A stretch of 64,000 bases of DNA from Methanobrevibacter sp. (GCA_017652345.1 JAGCBE010000102.1:17418-81417); one strand, 5' to 3'. Counted from the stretch's first letter, positions 16,987-25,626 are shown. The notes: generated by a model not told the origin, from the sequence alone. Numbers and translations are program-made.

Positions 16987-18589
16987 TTAGAATCCTAGGT
17001 CATCACCACCTTCGTCTTCTTCGTCACCACCTTCTTCCTTAACAGCATCAGCTGCAGCAAGCAAGGTTTGTTTTTCTTCTTCAATCAATCTATCATTGCG
17101 AAGTCTCTGTTCAGAGGTTAATCCAAGAACATCTTCCAAGAAGAATTGGCGAGAGAATAGAGGACCCATATCTTCCGAACCTGGTTTCACATTTGCAAGT
17201 GTAGGCAAGAATTGAGAATATGCACCAATTACACCACCACGCTTTTCTGCCATTGAGAGTTCACGCATACGCTCAAAATCTGTAGCAGGAACCAAGTCAA
17301 TTTTATAAATTTGTCTGTCCAAATATTTACTGTCATATCCACGAACTTGTAAATGTACAATGAATATCTGGTAAATGATTTCGCAGAATTTCTTACGAAG
17401 TCTCTTATTCAATTTCTGGAAGCTAGCTTCTTCCAATGTCAAACCTTCAACACCTTGTGAATATGGTGCTCCACCACCTTCAGCATTTTGCCATCTACTA
17501 GAAGGAATCATCAATGCATCAGCAACCTGTTCACGGAACATTTTAACATCTTCCAATTGACCATTAAATTCAGTACTACCCTTGAAAGATTCAATAGAAG
17601 AACCTTGTCCATCAGCATCAACTGATAACCAGAAATCTTCAACAAATGCTTGAACATTGTTATTGGATTGAATCATACCAGTAACTGGGTCAATAGTCAA
17701 TTGTTTACGATATTTCGCACGAAGTTCCTGCATATATTCTGGAACACGATTGACTGGCATTTTACCAGTATAAATTTTAAATATACGCTTTTCAGGTGCT
17801 CTTGTAATACGATATACAGTCAATGCATCTTCAATAGCTCTCAATTGGTTTATTGGTCTAATTGCAGGTTCCAAATGACCACGAACATCGTTTCTATTGT
17901 TACCCCAGAATCCATAATTGGAATAAGCAATTTGGTTCAATGTGAAGGTTTTTGTTTCACCTTGTTTTTGGTCAGGGTCTAGCAATTTTGTATCTTCAAT
18001 GAAACCTTTTAAGATACCATCATCGTAGATACACATAGAACAGTATGGTGGCAATTGTTTAACACCAGCAACTCTATCACCTGTGCTATTCAAACAAATT
18101 TCCAAGAACAATTCTGAATCAACGAGCCATGTGTAATAGTAATACCACATTTTGTCTTTACCAATTACACAGTTGATTATATAATTAAATTCGTCTCTTA
18201 AAGTCATCAATTCGGCTTCAGTAAATTTGGCTTTCCAAGCTTTATCAATGTCAAATGTTGCGACTTCGCCATCAGCAGTTTCGCAACAAGCTTCATCAGC
18301 CATCATAGTCAAACATTTCTTAACGAATGGATATAGAGCTAGATTTCTATAAAAACTAATTCTTTGTCTTTTACTAGAAAAGACAGTTTCAAACATTATA
18401 CCATTAGAATCGTATGGGTCAATTGGGTCTGTATAATTGCCATAGCCAAATACAGCATTTTTCCAGTTTCTAGGGTCTTCAGTTTTACCATAAGAATTCT
18501 GCGCAGCATCCATTTGACGCTGTTGCGAATGTTCCGGTTCTACTTGTAAAAATCTATTTGATAAAGGATTCCAAAATCCGAAAATTCAT
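16987..18589 (-). CDS. 20: Portal protein (gp20-like), read through a CGGA +1 site
   Basis: A ~533-residue portal. Hallmarks are LEPAIRPINQLRAIEDALTV, then YRITRAPEKRIFKIYTGKMP, then PVTGMIQSNNNVQAFVEDFW, as in T4 gp20. The C-terminus is acidic (GGDEEDEGGDDLGF). The body frame has no good start: its first ATG (18513) lacks an SD. A strong SD (GAGGTGATATT) with ATG lies at 18589, reads M-N-F-R, and then hits TAG eight codons after CGG. Skipping one base at CGGA (18577-18580) joins M-N-F-R to FWNPLSNRFLQVEPEHSQQ and the portal body without a break. I therefore annotate the gene from 18589 with a +1 shift or quadruplet codon. Confidence 0.85.
18577..18580 (-). other. CGGA recoding site in portal gene (codon 4)
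   Basis: Minus-strand ATG-AAT-TTT-CGG-A-TTT-TGG. The zero frame stops at TAG shortly after, while skipping one base after CGG opens the 530-codon portal frame. One of four CGGA sites behaving identically in this window. Confidence 0.85.
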
Positions 18590-18603
18590 AATATCACCTC
18601 AAT

Positions 18604-19401
18604 TTACTTATAATTAATTATTTTCAACCATAGCTTCTCAGGCAAATATTGTTCCAAATCAGCTAATAGTTTTTTGTCTTTGATTTCTTTCAAATCAACA
18701 TTGGCTGCTTGTAAGAAACCCCAATCCAAACACAAATTGTCAGTGATGTCAGCTAATTGAGCATCGTTAAATTCTATGTGTGGATTTGATATGAAACCAT
18801 CTTCATTAGCAGGCTGGTTTCTATCATCTCTAATAGTGTCCATATAACCATATTTATACAAATCAACCAATTGTCTTAACCATTCACCATCTTCAGTAGC
18901 TTCTTGACAGAAGTCCCAACCAATTTCAATACCTTTAGTTGTATCAGACCAAATAATACCTTGAGGCCATTCCAATAACATTTTTTCTTGTAAGTATTCT
19001 TGGAATCCACTACAAAAACCTTCAAATTTTGGAGCTAGAGGTCTATCATCAGTATTCTTAAATGGACTTTTAACAGGTTTATATGGTTTTCTGTTTATAT
19101 TGATGTCTGGTAATTTCTTATTATATGCCAAACCCATATTTTTACGAGCCACAAATGATTTTTTCTGTTTCTTCTTAATCAAATCCATTTTGGCTTGTCT
19201 TTTCAATTTACCTTTTCTTTGACCAAGTTTTCTATTTCTTCTTTCTTTAGCAGTTATGCGAACTTCCTTGGGTTTGCCATTTTCATCATATTCAACACGA
19301 TATTTGCCAGGTCTATCTGTTTTCCACTTCTTTACTTTACGATTTTTACGGACAACATATTTGACCTTTAAAGCTTCATCAATGTATTGTTCAAAATTCA
19401 T
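18604..19401 (-). CDS. Basic internal head protein with capsid-targeting N-terminus
   Basis: A 265-residue protein. The N-terminus MNFEQYIDEALKV closely resembles T4 capsid-targeting sequences (M-K-x-Y-Q-E-F-I-x-E-A). Residues ~12-110 are extremely Lys/Arg-rich (RKNRKVKKWKTDRPGKY; RKLGQRKGKLKRQ), suitable for DNA neutralisation. The C-terminal half is acidic and folded, with Trp and repeated WDF/WGF motifs. It lies upstream of the portal gene, where T4 has core genes 67/68. The start is only four bases after CATAAATA with no SD, so the mRNA may be leaderless. Confidence 0.65.
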   Translation of the reverse strand: MNFEQYIDEALKVKYVVRKNRKVKKWKTDRPGKYRVEYDENGKPKEVRITAKERRNRKLGQRKGKLKRQAKMDLIKKKQKKSFVARKNMGLAYNKKLPDININRKPYKPVKSPFKNTDDRPLAPKFEGFCSGFQEYLQEKMLLEWPQGIIWSDTTKGIEIGWDFCQEATEDGEWLRQLVDLYKYGYMDTIRDDRNQPANEDGFISNPHIEFNDAQLADITDNLCLDWGFLQAANVDLKEIKDKKLLADLEQYLPEKLWLKIINYK

Positions 19402-19405
19402 AATA

Positions 19406-19413
19406 TATTTATG
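19406..19413 (-). promoter_or_regulatory. Late promoter CATAAATA, leaderless type
   Basis: CATAAATA-TATT-ATG on the minus strand. The identical string precedes the gene at 21509. The start codon lies where transcription should begin. Confidence 0.7.
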
Positions 19414-19449
19414 TAAACTTAAATTTTACATAAAAAGTTAAATATGCTA

Positions 19450-19478
19450 TTGACAGATGATGAATAAGTTTATATATT
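19450..19478 (+). promoter_or_regulatory. Early sigma70-type promoter
   Basis: TTGACA, 17-base spacer, TATATT on the plus strand. The leader AACAACAACGAGGTAATACT follows. Same architecture as 21558, 51842 and (minus) 61474. Confidence 0.85.
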
Positions 19479-19504
19479 TGTGATAACAACAACGAGGTAA
19501 TACT

Positions 19505-19897
19505 ATGGAATTTTATAAAATCGGAATCAATGATAAAAATTATGAAACTTGCATGAATTTGCTCAACAATGAACTTGCTCCGGTTATCACTGAATGTGAA
19601 CAGCTGACCAGAGAAATTTCCGGTTATATGTCATTCAATTGGCAGCATTGTGAAATTCGCAAACCTTATAACAAGAATGAAGAACTAAAAAAGGAAAAGT
19701 TTGATTTGCTGTTTGCTGAATTTAATTCTGTGTATGCAAAACTTCCGGTTTCTAAAATGGGTTTCAATGGTGGAATTGAAGAATATTTCAGCAATGTAAA
19801 AGCTATTAAGAAATTCGTTGATACCTTTAAGCTGAAGTTTGAAGAATATCGCAATAATTTCCGTAATCCGGAAACTGCACCGCAGTTTGATATTTAA
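19505..19897 (+). CDS. Early small protein, unknown
   Basis: A 130-residue mainly helical protein (YETCMNLLNNELAPVITECE; VKAIKKFVDTFKLKFEEYRN). It is the first gene of a three-gene plus-strand early operon under a near-consensus TTGACA/TATATT promoter. Its leader carries GAGGTAA. No family recognised. Early timing and host-like promoter suggest a host-takeover or regulatory role, but nothing in the sequence names one. Confidence 0.6.
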   Translation: MEFYKIGINDKNYETCMNLLNNELAPVITECEQLTREISGYMSFNWQHCEIRKPYNKNEELKKEKFDLLFAEFNSVYAKLPVSKMGFNGGIEEYFSNVKAIKKFVDTFKLKFEEYRNNFRNPETAPQFDI

Positions 19898-19916
19898 TTA
19901 ACAAAGTGAGGTAACT

Positions 19917-20342
19917 ATGAAAATCAATCAACTTAAACTCGTTATGCAGTATGTCCCGAATCAGATTGGATTCATTTTCAGGTCCAAAGAGCCTGGTCTT
20001 GGTGTTGTTGAAGAAATGAAGAAGATTGCTTCCGAAGATTGGAAGCAAGAATTTATTTTGGTAAGAACTTCACAGGTGGATATGTACGATATTGAAATGC
20101 TTATTTATAATTGTAAGCATTATTCAAAAGGACCTAAAACAATTTTCTTTGACGAAATGGAAAAGATTACAAATGAAATGCGTGAATACATTCTGAAAAA
20201 TTTTTCTATTAATCGTAATGAAATTTTGCATAATGATACGCATGTAATTTATCACGAATTGGTCAATGAAGATGAAGTATATCCGACGAATTGGAATTAT
20301 TATGTTGTTAGTCATGGTGTAACTTACAACATTGAGAAGTAG
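19917..20342 (+). CDS. Early small protein, unknown
   Basis: A 141-residue mixed alpha/beta protein (IKINQLKLV-like start; YNCKHYSKGPKTIFFDEMEK in the middle). It is preceded by GTGAGGTAACT, so it is well translated as second gene of the early operon. It ends at TAG, showing TAG is a normal stop. It overlaps the following start region by a few bases. No recognisable family. Confidence 0.6.
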   Translation: MKINQLKLVMQYVPNQIGFIFRSKEPGLGVVEEMKKIASEDWKQEFILVRTSQVDMYDIEMLIYNCKHYSKGPKTIFFDEMEKITNEMREYILKNFSINRNEILHNDTHVIYHELVNEDEVYPTNWNYYVVSHGVTYNIEK

Positions 20343-20343
20343 T

Positions 20344-20775
20344 ATGACCAACGATGAAAGAATAAGAAAAATGGAATTTTTTAAAGTTTGGTTCCAGAAA
20401 AGAACCGACTTTAGTTCTTTTTGGAATGAACCATATCTATTTTGGTTTGAAGGTAGTCATTCTAAGTATTACCGAAATCCAGTTGATGGTCCTGAACCTA
20501 TTACATATCGCATTAGTGTTTATGTAACAACTGAAAGTATTGAAGTTGAAGCAAGACTTTATGACCAATCCGATGAAAATGAAATAGCAAAGGTATTTGA
20601 AATGGCAAAGGTATTGGAAAAGGAAGGTAATAGTTTTAATCTTGAATTTATACATGAAGAAAATCTAATTCCGATTGTTGGATATGTACAAGAACTCGAT
20701 ATAAAGTTTAATAAATACGCAAAGGATTATGTTGTTAAATCAAAACTTAAAACCATAGAAAATGATTTTAAGTAA
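20344..20775 (+). CDS. Early small protein with C-terminal IENDF tag
   Basis: A 143-residue protein. I start at ATG 20344, directly after the upstream stop, rather than an in-frame TTG at 20332. The body is strand-rich (ITYRISVYVTTESIEVEARL) and ends with KSKLKTIENDFK. That C-terminus matches a tag shared by small early proteins at 60670 and 62691-63998. Last gene of the operon, followed by the anti-SD 3' element and a strong terminator. Confidence 0.6.
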   Translation: MTNDERIRKMEFFKVWFQKRTDFSSFWNEPYLFWFEGSHSKYYRNPVDGPEPITYRISVYVTTESIEVEARLYDQSDENEIAKVFEMAKVLEKEGNSFNLEFIHEENLIPIVGYVQELDIKFNKYAKDYVVKSKLKTIENDFK

Positions 20776-20784
20776 TAAAAATTT

Positions 20785-20795
20785 GTTGTTACCTC
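20785..20795 (+). promoter_or_regulatory. 3'-UTR anti-SD element
   Basis: GTTGTTACCTC between the last early gene and its terminator. Its TGTTACCTC is the exact complement of the GAGGTAACA ribosome site in early leaders. Same element at 22668-22678 (plus) and 60196-60206 (minus). Confidence 0.55.
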
Positions 20796-20798
20796 AAA

Positions 20799-20824
20799 AA
20801 TCCCCGGTTTGATTTCCGGGGATT
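20799..20824. terminator. Bidirectional rho-independent terminator
   Basis: Stem AATCCCCGG with CCGGGGATT, with a T-run on both strands. It separates the convergent early operon (plus) and the membrane-protein gene (minus). Confidence 0.85.
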
Positions 20825-20831
20825 TTCATTT

Positions 20832-21509
20832 TTAAAATAATTTAAATCTAACACCAATTCTAGCATTTGGATTGACTTTACCTTTATCGTAATCAACACC
20901 AATCTGACCATAGAATTTTTCTTTGAATATTATTCCAATATCAGCTTCCGGTACAATGTCTTTTTCCAATGTTCCTTTAATGTCAGCATTTAGATAGATA
21001 TTGAAAAATTCGTCTTTCACAACAACTTCTTTAGTATTTTCTTCAGTTTGTTTTGAAACTTGTGTAGTGTTTTCATTATAAGAAGTATCGTGTTTGGAGA
21101 CCATTACAGTATCGTGAATAGTCTTGATAATTTCTTTTTCTACGATTCTATCAACATATTTTGTTTCTACAGTAGTTGCTGTTTCAGTATTTTCAACTTC
21201 TTTGATAATTGTAGAATCTTTATAAATGTATGTGATTTTGTTTTTATTCGTTTTAGTTGTAGTCTGCAACAATTGCCATAAGCTATCTGATTTCTGCAAT
21301 TCATATTGGTAAAGAGAATCACTAACAGCTTTCAAAGAATCATACTGATTTCCCTGCATAGCAATAAATGTACAGAGACTATCGCTCCTGGTCATTAATG
21401 AGTGTGTGTTTGTGTCATATTTACTTTTCAAGTTAATGCAGTACAATGCAAGCACTGCTAAGGAAATGACCAATGTAATTATGGATATTGTTTTGATTTT
21501 CTCTTTCAT
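20832..21509 (-). CDS. Membrane-anchored coiled-coil protein, spanin-like
   Basis: A 225-residue protein with one N-terminal membrane segment (ISIITLVISLAVLALYCI, ~8-25) and a Ser/Thr/Asp-rich coiled periplasmic region (YDSLKAVSDSLYQYELQKSD). A strand-rich C-terminus resembling a small outer-membrane-like barrel edge follows (IGVDYDKGKVNPNARIGVRF). The layout resembles inner-membrane spanin-type or structural anchor proteins of phages of Gram-negative hosts. The start lies four bases after CATAAATA, with no SD. A lysis function is inference. Confidence 0.5.
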   Translation of the reverse strand: MKEKIKTISIITLVISLAVLALYCINLKSKYDTNTHSLMTRSDSLCTFIAMQGNQYDSLKAVSDSLYQYELQKSDSLWQLLQTTTKTNKNKITYIYKDSTIIKEVENTETATTVETKYVDRIVEKEIIKTIHDTVMVSKHDTSYNENTTQVSKQTEENTKEVVVKDEFFNIYLNADIKGTLEKDIVPEADIGIIFKEKFYGQIGVDYDKGKVNPNARIGVRFKLF

Positions 21510-21513
21510 AATA

Positions 21514-21521
21514 TATTTATG
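21514..21521 (-). promoter_or_regulatory. Late promoter CATAAATA, leaderless type
   Basis: CATAAATA-TATT-ATG on the minus strand, identical to 19406-19413. Confidence 0.7.
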
Positions 21522-21557
21522 TAAATAAAAAATTTACAATAAAAATAAGTTTATCTA

Positions 21558-21586
21558 TTGACAGATGTATGAACTTATTCTATATT
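21558..21586 (+). promoter_or_regulatory. Early sigma70-type promoter
   Basis: TTGACA, 17-base spacer, TATATT. The leader is rich in CAACAA repeats and ends in GAGGTAACACT-ATG. Confidence 0.85.
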
Positions 21587-21627
21587 TACTTATGTAACAA
21601 CAACAAAAACAACAACGAGGTAACACT

Positions 21628-22152
21628 ATGGCTATTACTACTACTATCAATGGCAAATCTACCACTACTTATGCTGGTATGGTTGTGTATCGTGGTTACG
21701 AAATTGTCCAAATTATGTCCGATGTTTGGGAACAGTGGGCATATGCTATCGTGTTTGACCCAATCACCAATGTAGAAAAGAAAATCTATGCTGGTGAAGG
21801 TTCGTGGGAGGCTGATGTTGATGTTAGTCCGGCATTGCTTGCTCTCTATGTGAAGTTCGTTGAAAATGAACGCCGTCACAAGCAGGCTGTGTGTCTTTGG
21901 AATGAACATAACCAGAATATTACTGCAGCCAATACGCTCCGCATTAAGTTGCACGAATTGAAAAAGCTTCGCCGTACTTATAGCGGTCGCATTTATGATG
22001 GTTGCTGGGACCTTCTTAAAACCAAGAAATTCCGTTCCAAATTTCGTGAATCTCTTGCAACACAGCTTCGTGAATGGTTGAGTAATCCGGCACCTAAATA
22101 CAACAAACCGTTCTCTTGGCGTCAGGAAGAATGTGTTCAGCCGTATTGCTAA
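21628..22152 (+). CDS. Early protein, unknown
   Basis: A 174-residue protein. The N-terminal ~70 residues are strand-rich with aromatics (YRGYEIVQIMSDVWEQWAYA). The C-terminal part is helical and basic (LKKLRRTYSGRIYDGCWDLL). It has the strongest early signals in the window (promoter 21558, GAGGTAACACT) and good codon use, so it is probably made abundantly soon after infection. Not recognised; the basic tail could bind nucleic acid. Confidence 0.6.
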   Translation: MAITTTINGKSTTTYAGMVVYRGYEIVQIMSDVWEQWAYAIVFDPITNVEKKIYAGEGSWEADVDVSPALLALYVKFVENERRHKQAVCLWNEHNQNITAANTLRIKLHELKKLRRTYSGRIYDGCWDLLKTKKFRSKFRESLATQLREWLSNPAPKYNKPFSWRQEECVQPYC

Positions 22153-22164
22153 TTAGAGGTCACA

Positions 22165-22662
22165 ATGAATTATTGTAAAATCTATTGGAACTTAATGGCA
22201 AAAGCAATTGCCAGACAAAATTCCGAAGATAGATTGAAGCCTGGATTCTTTGAAATCCACCATATTATACCCAAAGAAAAGAAGGGTAATAATAAGAGTT
22301 ATAATCTTGTTAGATTGACTTGCCGTGAACATATTATTGCACATTTGCTTTTGAATCGTTTTGCACATACAACTTATGTTTCTTGTGGAAGTGCTCGTAA
22401 GGTTGCTTTGAAGCGTCAGGAAAATTTGCTGTATATTTTCAATTCGTCTGGCAAGAAAGAAAATGTTAAAAACCACATTATTCATGTTTTGAGGTCTTGG
22501 CAGAACTATGATGAACTTGCACTTGTTTTGGAATATTTTGTAAATGCTAATTTGTTACACGATTATCCATATAAGATAAGAATTAATGTTGATAGAAAAG
22601 TAATGAAAAGCGTTATTGGTCATGTAACAAACAATATGCATATTGCTGGTTTGGAAGTTTAA
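22165..22662 (+). CDS. HNH endonuclease-like early protein
   Basis: A 165-residue protein. Residues ~28-65 carry the phage HNH signature: EIHHIIPKEKKGNNKSYNLV followed by RLTCREHIIAHLLL. The paired His, the Asn and the later His are as in small HNH homing-type nucleases. It has no separate DNA-binding domain except a basic C-terminal half. It follows the early gene at 21628 by 12 bp with SD AGAGGTCACA. It could be a free-standing homing endonuclease or a host-genome nuclease. Confidence 0.7.
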   Translation: MNYCKIYWNLMAKAIARQNSEDRLKPGFFEIHHIIPKEKKGNNKSYNLVRLTCREHIIAHLLLNRFAHTTYVSCGSARKVALKRQENLLYIFNSSGKKENVKNHIIHVLRSWQNYDELALVLEYFVNANLLHDYPYKIRINVDRKVMKSVIGHVTNNMHIAGLEV

Positions 22663-22667
22663 ATTTT

Positions 22668-22678
22668 GTTGTTACCTC
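22668..22678 (+). promoter_or_regulatory. 3'-UTR anti-SD element
   Basis: GTTGTTACCTC directly upstream of the terminator, as at 20785. Flanking bases (AAATTTTG before, AAAAA and CCCCGG after) are also conserved. Confidence 0.55.
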
Positions 22679-22681
22679 AAA

Positions 22682-22707
22682 AAACCCCGGATTGATTTCC
22701 GGGGTTT
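22682..22707. terminator. Bidirectional rho-independent terminator
   Basis: Stem AAACCCCGG with CCGGGGTTT and flanking A/T runs. Near copy of 20799-20824, lying between convergent genes. Confidence 0.85.
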
Positions 22708-22712
22708 TTCTA

Positions 22713-23900
22713 TTAAATGAATTTATCGTTTCCACTGTCAATCATACACAACCATTGTTGCAGGTGTGTATTGGATTCTAGCCAATAACCATTATTATTG
22801 ACAAAATCGTACTGCCAGTTCAATACTTCATTGTAGTTATCTTTCTTACAAAGGTTAAAGAATATTTTATCAATGTCTTCAACAGTTGCATTATCCAAAA
22901 CCTTACATTTTGGATTAATTTCTTCATATGGAGACCATTTGTCTTCATGAAATACAGTACCTAGAAGCACCGTACCAGCAGCACACGATTCTGTGTGTCT
23001 GAGGGCACTTTTACACTTGTTGAATACATTATTAACCAATGGAGCGATCTGGAAATCAGCACGTTCCTGCTGGACAAGCCTTGGATATGTTTGTGAATCA
23101 GCCCAAGGAATGAATTTGATTTTATCTTTAATTGGTTCCCAGAACCAAGGCAATGCACCCATTACAATAAAATTGATTTTGTCTTCTTTAACATTTTTGA
23201 TAACCCAATCACACCAAGCATTGTTCATATCACCTTTCAATGGAGTAATGCCAGGAAAACCATTTGGTTCTTCTTTACTTGGTTGTCTAGCTGGAACAGG
23301 ATTACGATAATGACAAGGAGAACCACTATACAATACAGTTGGTTTTACCAAGTCAGCTGTAATATTTTCTTTTCTTGGATAATTCCACAAATATCTAGGA
23401 ACAACATTTTTGATTACTGTACATTTCTTGATAGTTGGGAATCGTTCAAGTAATTTCATTTTCAAATAATCAGTAGATACTACACATTCGTCAAACAATG
23501 GCAAAGTCTGTTCACATACAGCAGTAGTTCCTTTAATGTCAAAATGTAGTGAAGCTGTATTGTATTCAGGAATACCTTGACCATCAATCTCCCAGACTTG
23601 GTCATCAAATTCAGATACAAGTTTATAGCCAAACTTTGGCTGTAATGCTTTATATCGTCTAACCAAATCAATATGTCCTGGAGATACAGGTCTTTGAATT
23701 ACGATTGCTTTTGCTCTTGCTAGATATTGAGAATCAAATGTTGGAAATGGTAAAATGACTGGTGTAAAACCAAAATGTTCGTGACCGGCATACCATACAC
23801 TATTGTATCGCAATCTTACATGTGAGCAACCTGAAGAATCACCAACATAGATTAAAACTAGATTTTTACCATCCATATTCATTGTATTAGCATTAAGCAT
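22713..23900 (-). CDS. Glycosyltransferase (GT-B/GT4-like)
   Basis: A 395-residue protein. It starts with a Rossmann-like strand (NLVLIYVGDSSGCSHVRLRY), has the mid-protein segment KPTVLYSGSPCHYR, and the C-terminal nucleotide-sugar region FNKCKSALRHTESCAAGTVL. That last motif (K-x-x-x-x-x-x-E-x-x-A-x-G) is typical of GT4-like transferases. It could glycosylate DNA, virion proteins or host surface. SD GAGGTGAATGTTAA fixes the start. It is a late gene by its promoter at 23953-23960. Confidence 0.65.
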   Translation of the reverse strand: MLNANTMNMDGKNLVLIYVGDSSGCSHVRLRYNSVWYAGHEHFGFTPVILPFPTFDSQYLARAKAIVIQRPVSPGHIDLVRRYKALQPKFGYKLVSEFDDQVWEIDGQGIPEYNTASLHFDIKGTTAVCEQTLPLFDECVVSTDYLKMKLLERFPTIKKCTVIKNVVPRYLWNYPRKENITADLVKPTVLYSGSPCHYRNPVPARQPSKEEPNGFPGITPLKGDMNNAWCDWVIKNVKEDKINFIVMGALPWFWEPIKDKIKFIPWADSQTYPRLVQQERADFQIAPLVNNVFNKCKSALRHTESCAAGTVLLGTVFHEDKWSPYEEINPKCKVLDNATVEDIDKIFFNLCKKDNYNEVLNWQYDFVNNNGYWLESNTHLQQWLCMIDSGNDKFI

Positions 23901-23952
23901 TTAACATTCACCTCAATTTATGATTAACAAATATAATTTTTTAATTTCAACT

Positions 23953-23960
23953 TATTTATA
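23953..23960 (-). promoter_or_regulatory. T4-type late promoter TATAAATA
   Basis: TATAAATA on the minus strand, upstream of the glycosyltransferase, in the gap after the acidic head-protein gene. Confidence 0.7.
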
Positions 23961-23981
23961 ATACTAAAAATAAGTTTAAAA

Positions 23982-24719
23982 TTATGCTTTATCTAAGTCT
24001 TGTATTGTATCACGAGCTACATTAACATCTTTCTTCAATGCAGCAATATCAAGTTTTTGCTGGTCACGAAGTTTAATCAATGGTTCCTTGATTTTCAACA
24101 TCATATAGTTTTTGGTTTCTTCATCTACATTTTCACCAATTTTCTTAATCAAGAATGCAGCATTTTCTGTATTGGTAAATGTAACATCTTCAGGTTTCAA
24201 AATCTTACCATTGAATATCAATTCAACAGCCTTTTTGACCATTTCAATTTCAGCCAAATCAGTATCACTTGTAGATTGGATTACAGCTGCAATTGATTTC
24301 ATAATGCCGTCCACATCGTAGATACAAGTTCCACTTGGTGTGTCAGATAATGTCACATCGTCTTTATTTTCAACACCTTTGGTGAAATCAGGGTCATCTT
24401 CGTGACCTTCTAAATCCAATTCGTCAGCCTTCTTTTCGTCTTCAGTTTTATCAGTATCTCCGGTTTCACCATCGCCGGAATCGGAATCACCACCATCGCT
24501 TCCGCCATCAGAACCACCAATATCACCAACGGCATCATCACCAAATGGGTCACCACCTTCATCGTCTCCACCTAAATCATCGTCACCACCACCACCTTCG
24601 TCAGCGAATGGGTCATCATCATCAGCTTCGGTCAATCTAATGCGTTCTGGTTTTTCTAAGTCTTCTAAAAGACTAACTTCTTTCATTTTTTCGGCAAGAA
24701 ATTCTCTGAAATTTTTCAT
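23982..24719 (-). CDS. Nested in-frame product with capsid-targeting start
   Basis: Alternative 245-residue translation product from ATG 24719 inside the longer gene. Evidence is the internal SD GAGGAGAAAACG at ideal spacing and the sudden appearance of a T4-style targeting leader (MKNFREFLAEK) exactly at this methionine. The C-terminal sequence is shared with the full-length form. The shorter form would be the one packaged in heads. Confidence 0.5.
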   Translation of the reverse strand: MKNFREFLAEKMKEVSLLEDLEKPERIRLTEADDDDPFADEGGGGDDDLGGDDEGGDPFGDDAVGDIGGSDGGSDGGDSDSGDGETGDTDKTEDEKKADELDLEGHEDDPDFTKGVENKDDVTLSDTPSGTCIYDVDGIMKSIAAVIQSTSDTDLAEIEMVKKAVELIFNGKILKPEDVTFTNTENAAFLIKKIGENVDEETKNYMMLKIKEPLIKLRDQQKLDIAALKKDVNVARDTIQDLDKA

Positions 24720-25034
24720 CGTTTTCTCCTCTATAAAAATTTCATCAATGCGGGTAGCAATTTCACATTTTTTCTTATTTTTGATATTAGAAACAGTTAA
24801 AAAGTCAAAGAATATTCTTGCTACTTTGGCATTTTGTTTTGTGAGCAAAATATTTAGGTCATTTTTATTTTCATCCAGTATATACTTAACAATAATTTCC
24901 ATTAGTTCTTCATATTTGTCTCTAGCAGCCTCTTTAATTTCAGGGCTAAACTGTTTAGAAAACTTTTTGAAAAACCTTTCAAAATAATTATCGCGGTGCT
25001 GAATCCTATAATATACTGAATATTTTAATGCCAT
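23982..25034 (-). CDS. Acidic head-associated protein with strong internal start
   Basis: A 350-residue protein in two parts. Residues 1-105 are basic/helical (YSVYYRIQHRDNYFERFFKK). Residues 106-350 begin MKNFREFLAEKMKEVSLLED, a T4-like capsid-targeting N-terminus. An Asp/Gly-rich acidic block (~140-205) and a helical C-terminus follow. ATG 24719 is preceded by GAGGAGAAAACG, a better ribosome site than most here, so a 245-residue second product is likely. The acidic form resembles prohead core proteins. It lies 3 bp after the small-terminase-like gene. Confidence 0.6.
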   Translation of the reverse strand: MALKYSVYYRIQHRDNYFERFFKKFSKQFSPEIKEAARDKYEELMEIIVKYILDENKNDLNILLTKQNAKVARIFFDFLTVSNIKNKKKCEIATRIDEIFIEEKTMKNFREFLAEKMKEVSLLEDLEKPERIRLTEADDDDPFADEGGGGDDDLGGDDEGGDPFGDDAVGDIGGSDGGSDGGDSDSGDGETGDTDKTEDEKKADELDLEGHEDDPDFTKGVENKDDVTLSDTPSGTCIYDVDGIMKSIAAVIQSTSDTDLAEIEMVKKAVELIFNGKILKPEDVTFTNTENAAFLIKKIGENVDEETKNYMMLKIKEPLIKLRDQQKLDIAALKKDVNVARDTIQDLDKA

Positions 25035-25037
25035 GTT

Positions 25038-25604
25038 TTAATCCAAATCAAAATGTGGTAAATCTTTGATATCTGTGATTACATTTTGTTCATTGTTTGT
25101 TGCTTCCAATGTTTTTTCAAGTAATTCATTGGAAGTCATAGTATATGTATTATACTGATTATTGGTCTGATTCTGAATGACCTGGTTTGGATTGGAATTT
25201 TTCTGTAATCGCATTAGTGCAGATTGTTGTCTTAATTCTAAGTTTTTGGCTGCCATCTTTTCCTTGGTTTCTGTAACTTGATAATCAGTTTCAGTTTCTT
25301 CAAGTTCCTTTATTTTCATAATATTATTTGAAATCTTTTCTTCCATGTTAGCATAGACTTCAAACATTCTTGGAGGAGCGCCCACTTTACAGCATTGACG
25401 CATTTCTTCTGCAACAGTTCTAATTCGTTCTATTTGGTCCTGTAATTCCATTATAAGATAGTCATGGGAATTAAGTTTATATTTCTGTTTTTTCAAGTAA
25501 GAATCGTCACCTTCATTTTCGGATTGCTTAATGTCTTCATCCAAATCAACATCGGCTCCATCCATATTAAATGTATCATTCAATTTTTGAAAACTTTCAT
25601 TCAT
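25038..25604 (-). CDS. Small terminase subunit-like protein (gp16-like)
   Basis: A 188-residue protein. The acidic N-terminus is followed by a helical core HDYLIMELQDQIERIRTVAE, then CCKVGAPPRMFEVYANMEEK. This matches the central oligomerisation region of T4-type gp16 small terminases, where a similar x-PR-x-F/Y-E-V motif occurs. The C-terminal part is Asn/Gln-rich (NSNPNQVIQNQTNNQYN). It would regulate DNA packaging. SD CGAGGTAATTGTGAT and a late promoter support expression. No large terminase is in the window. Confidence 0.6.
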   Translation of the reverse strand: MNESFQKLNDTFNMDGADVDLDEDIKQSENEGDDSYLKKQKYKLNSHDYLIMELQDQIERIRTVAEEMRQCCKVGAPPRMFEVYANMEEKISNNIMKIKELEETETDYQVTETKEKMAAKNLELRQQSALMRLQKNSNPNQVIQNQTNNQYNTYTMTSNELLEKTLEATNNEQNVITDIKDLPHFDLD

Positions 25605-25626
25605 ATCACAATTACCTCGACAATTT

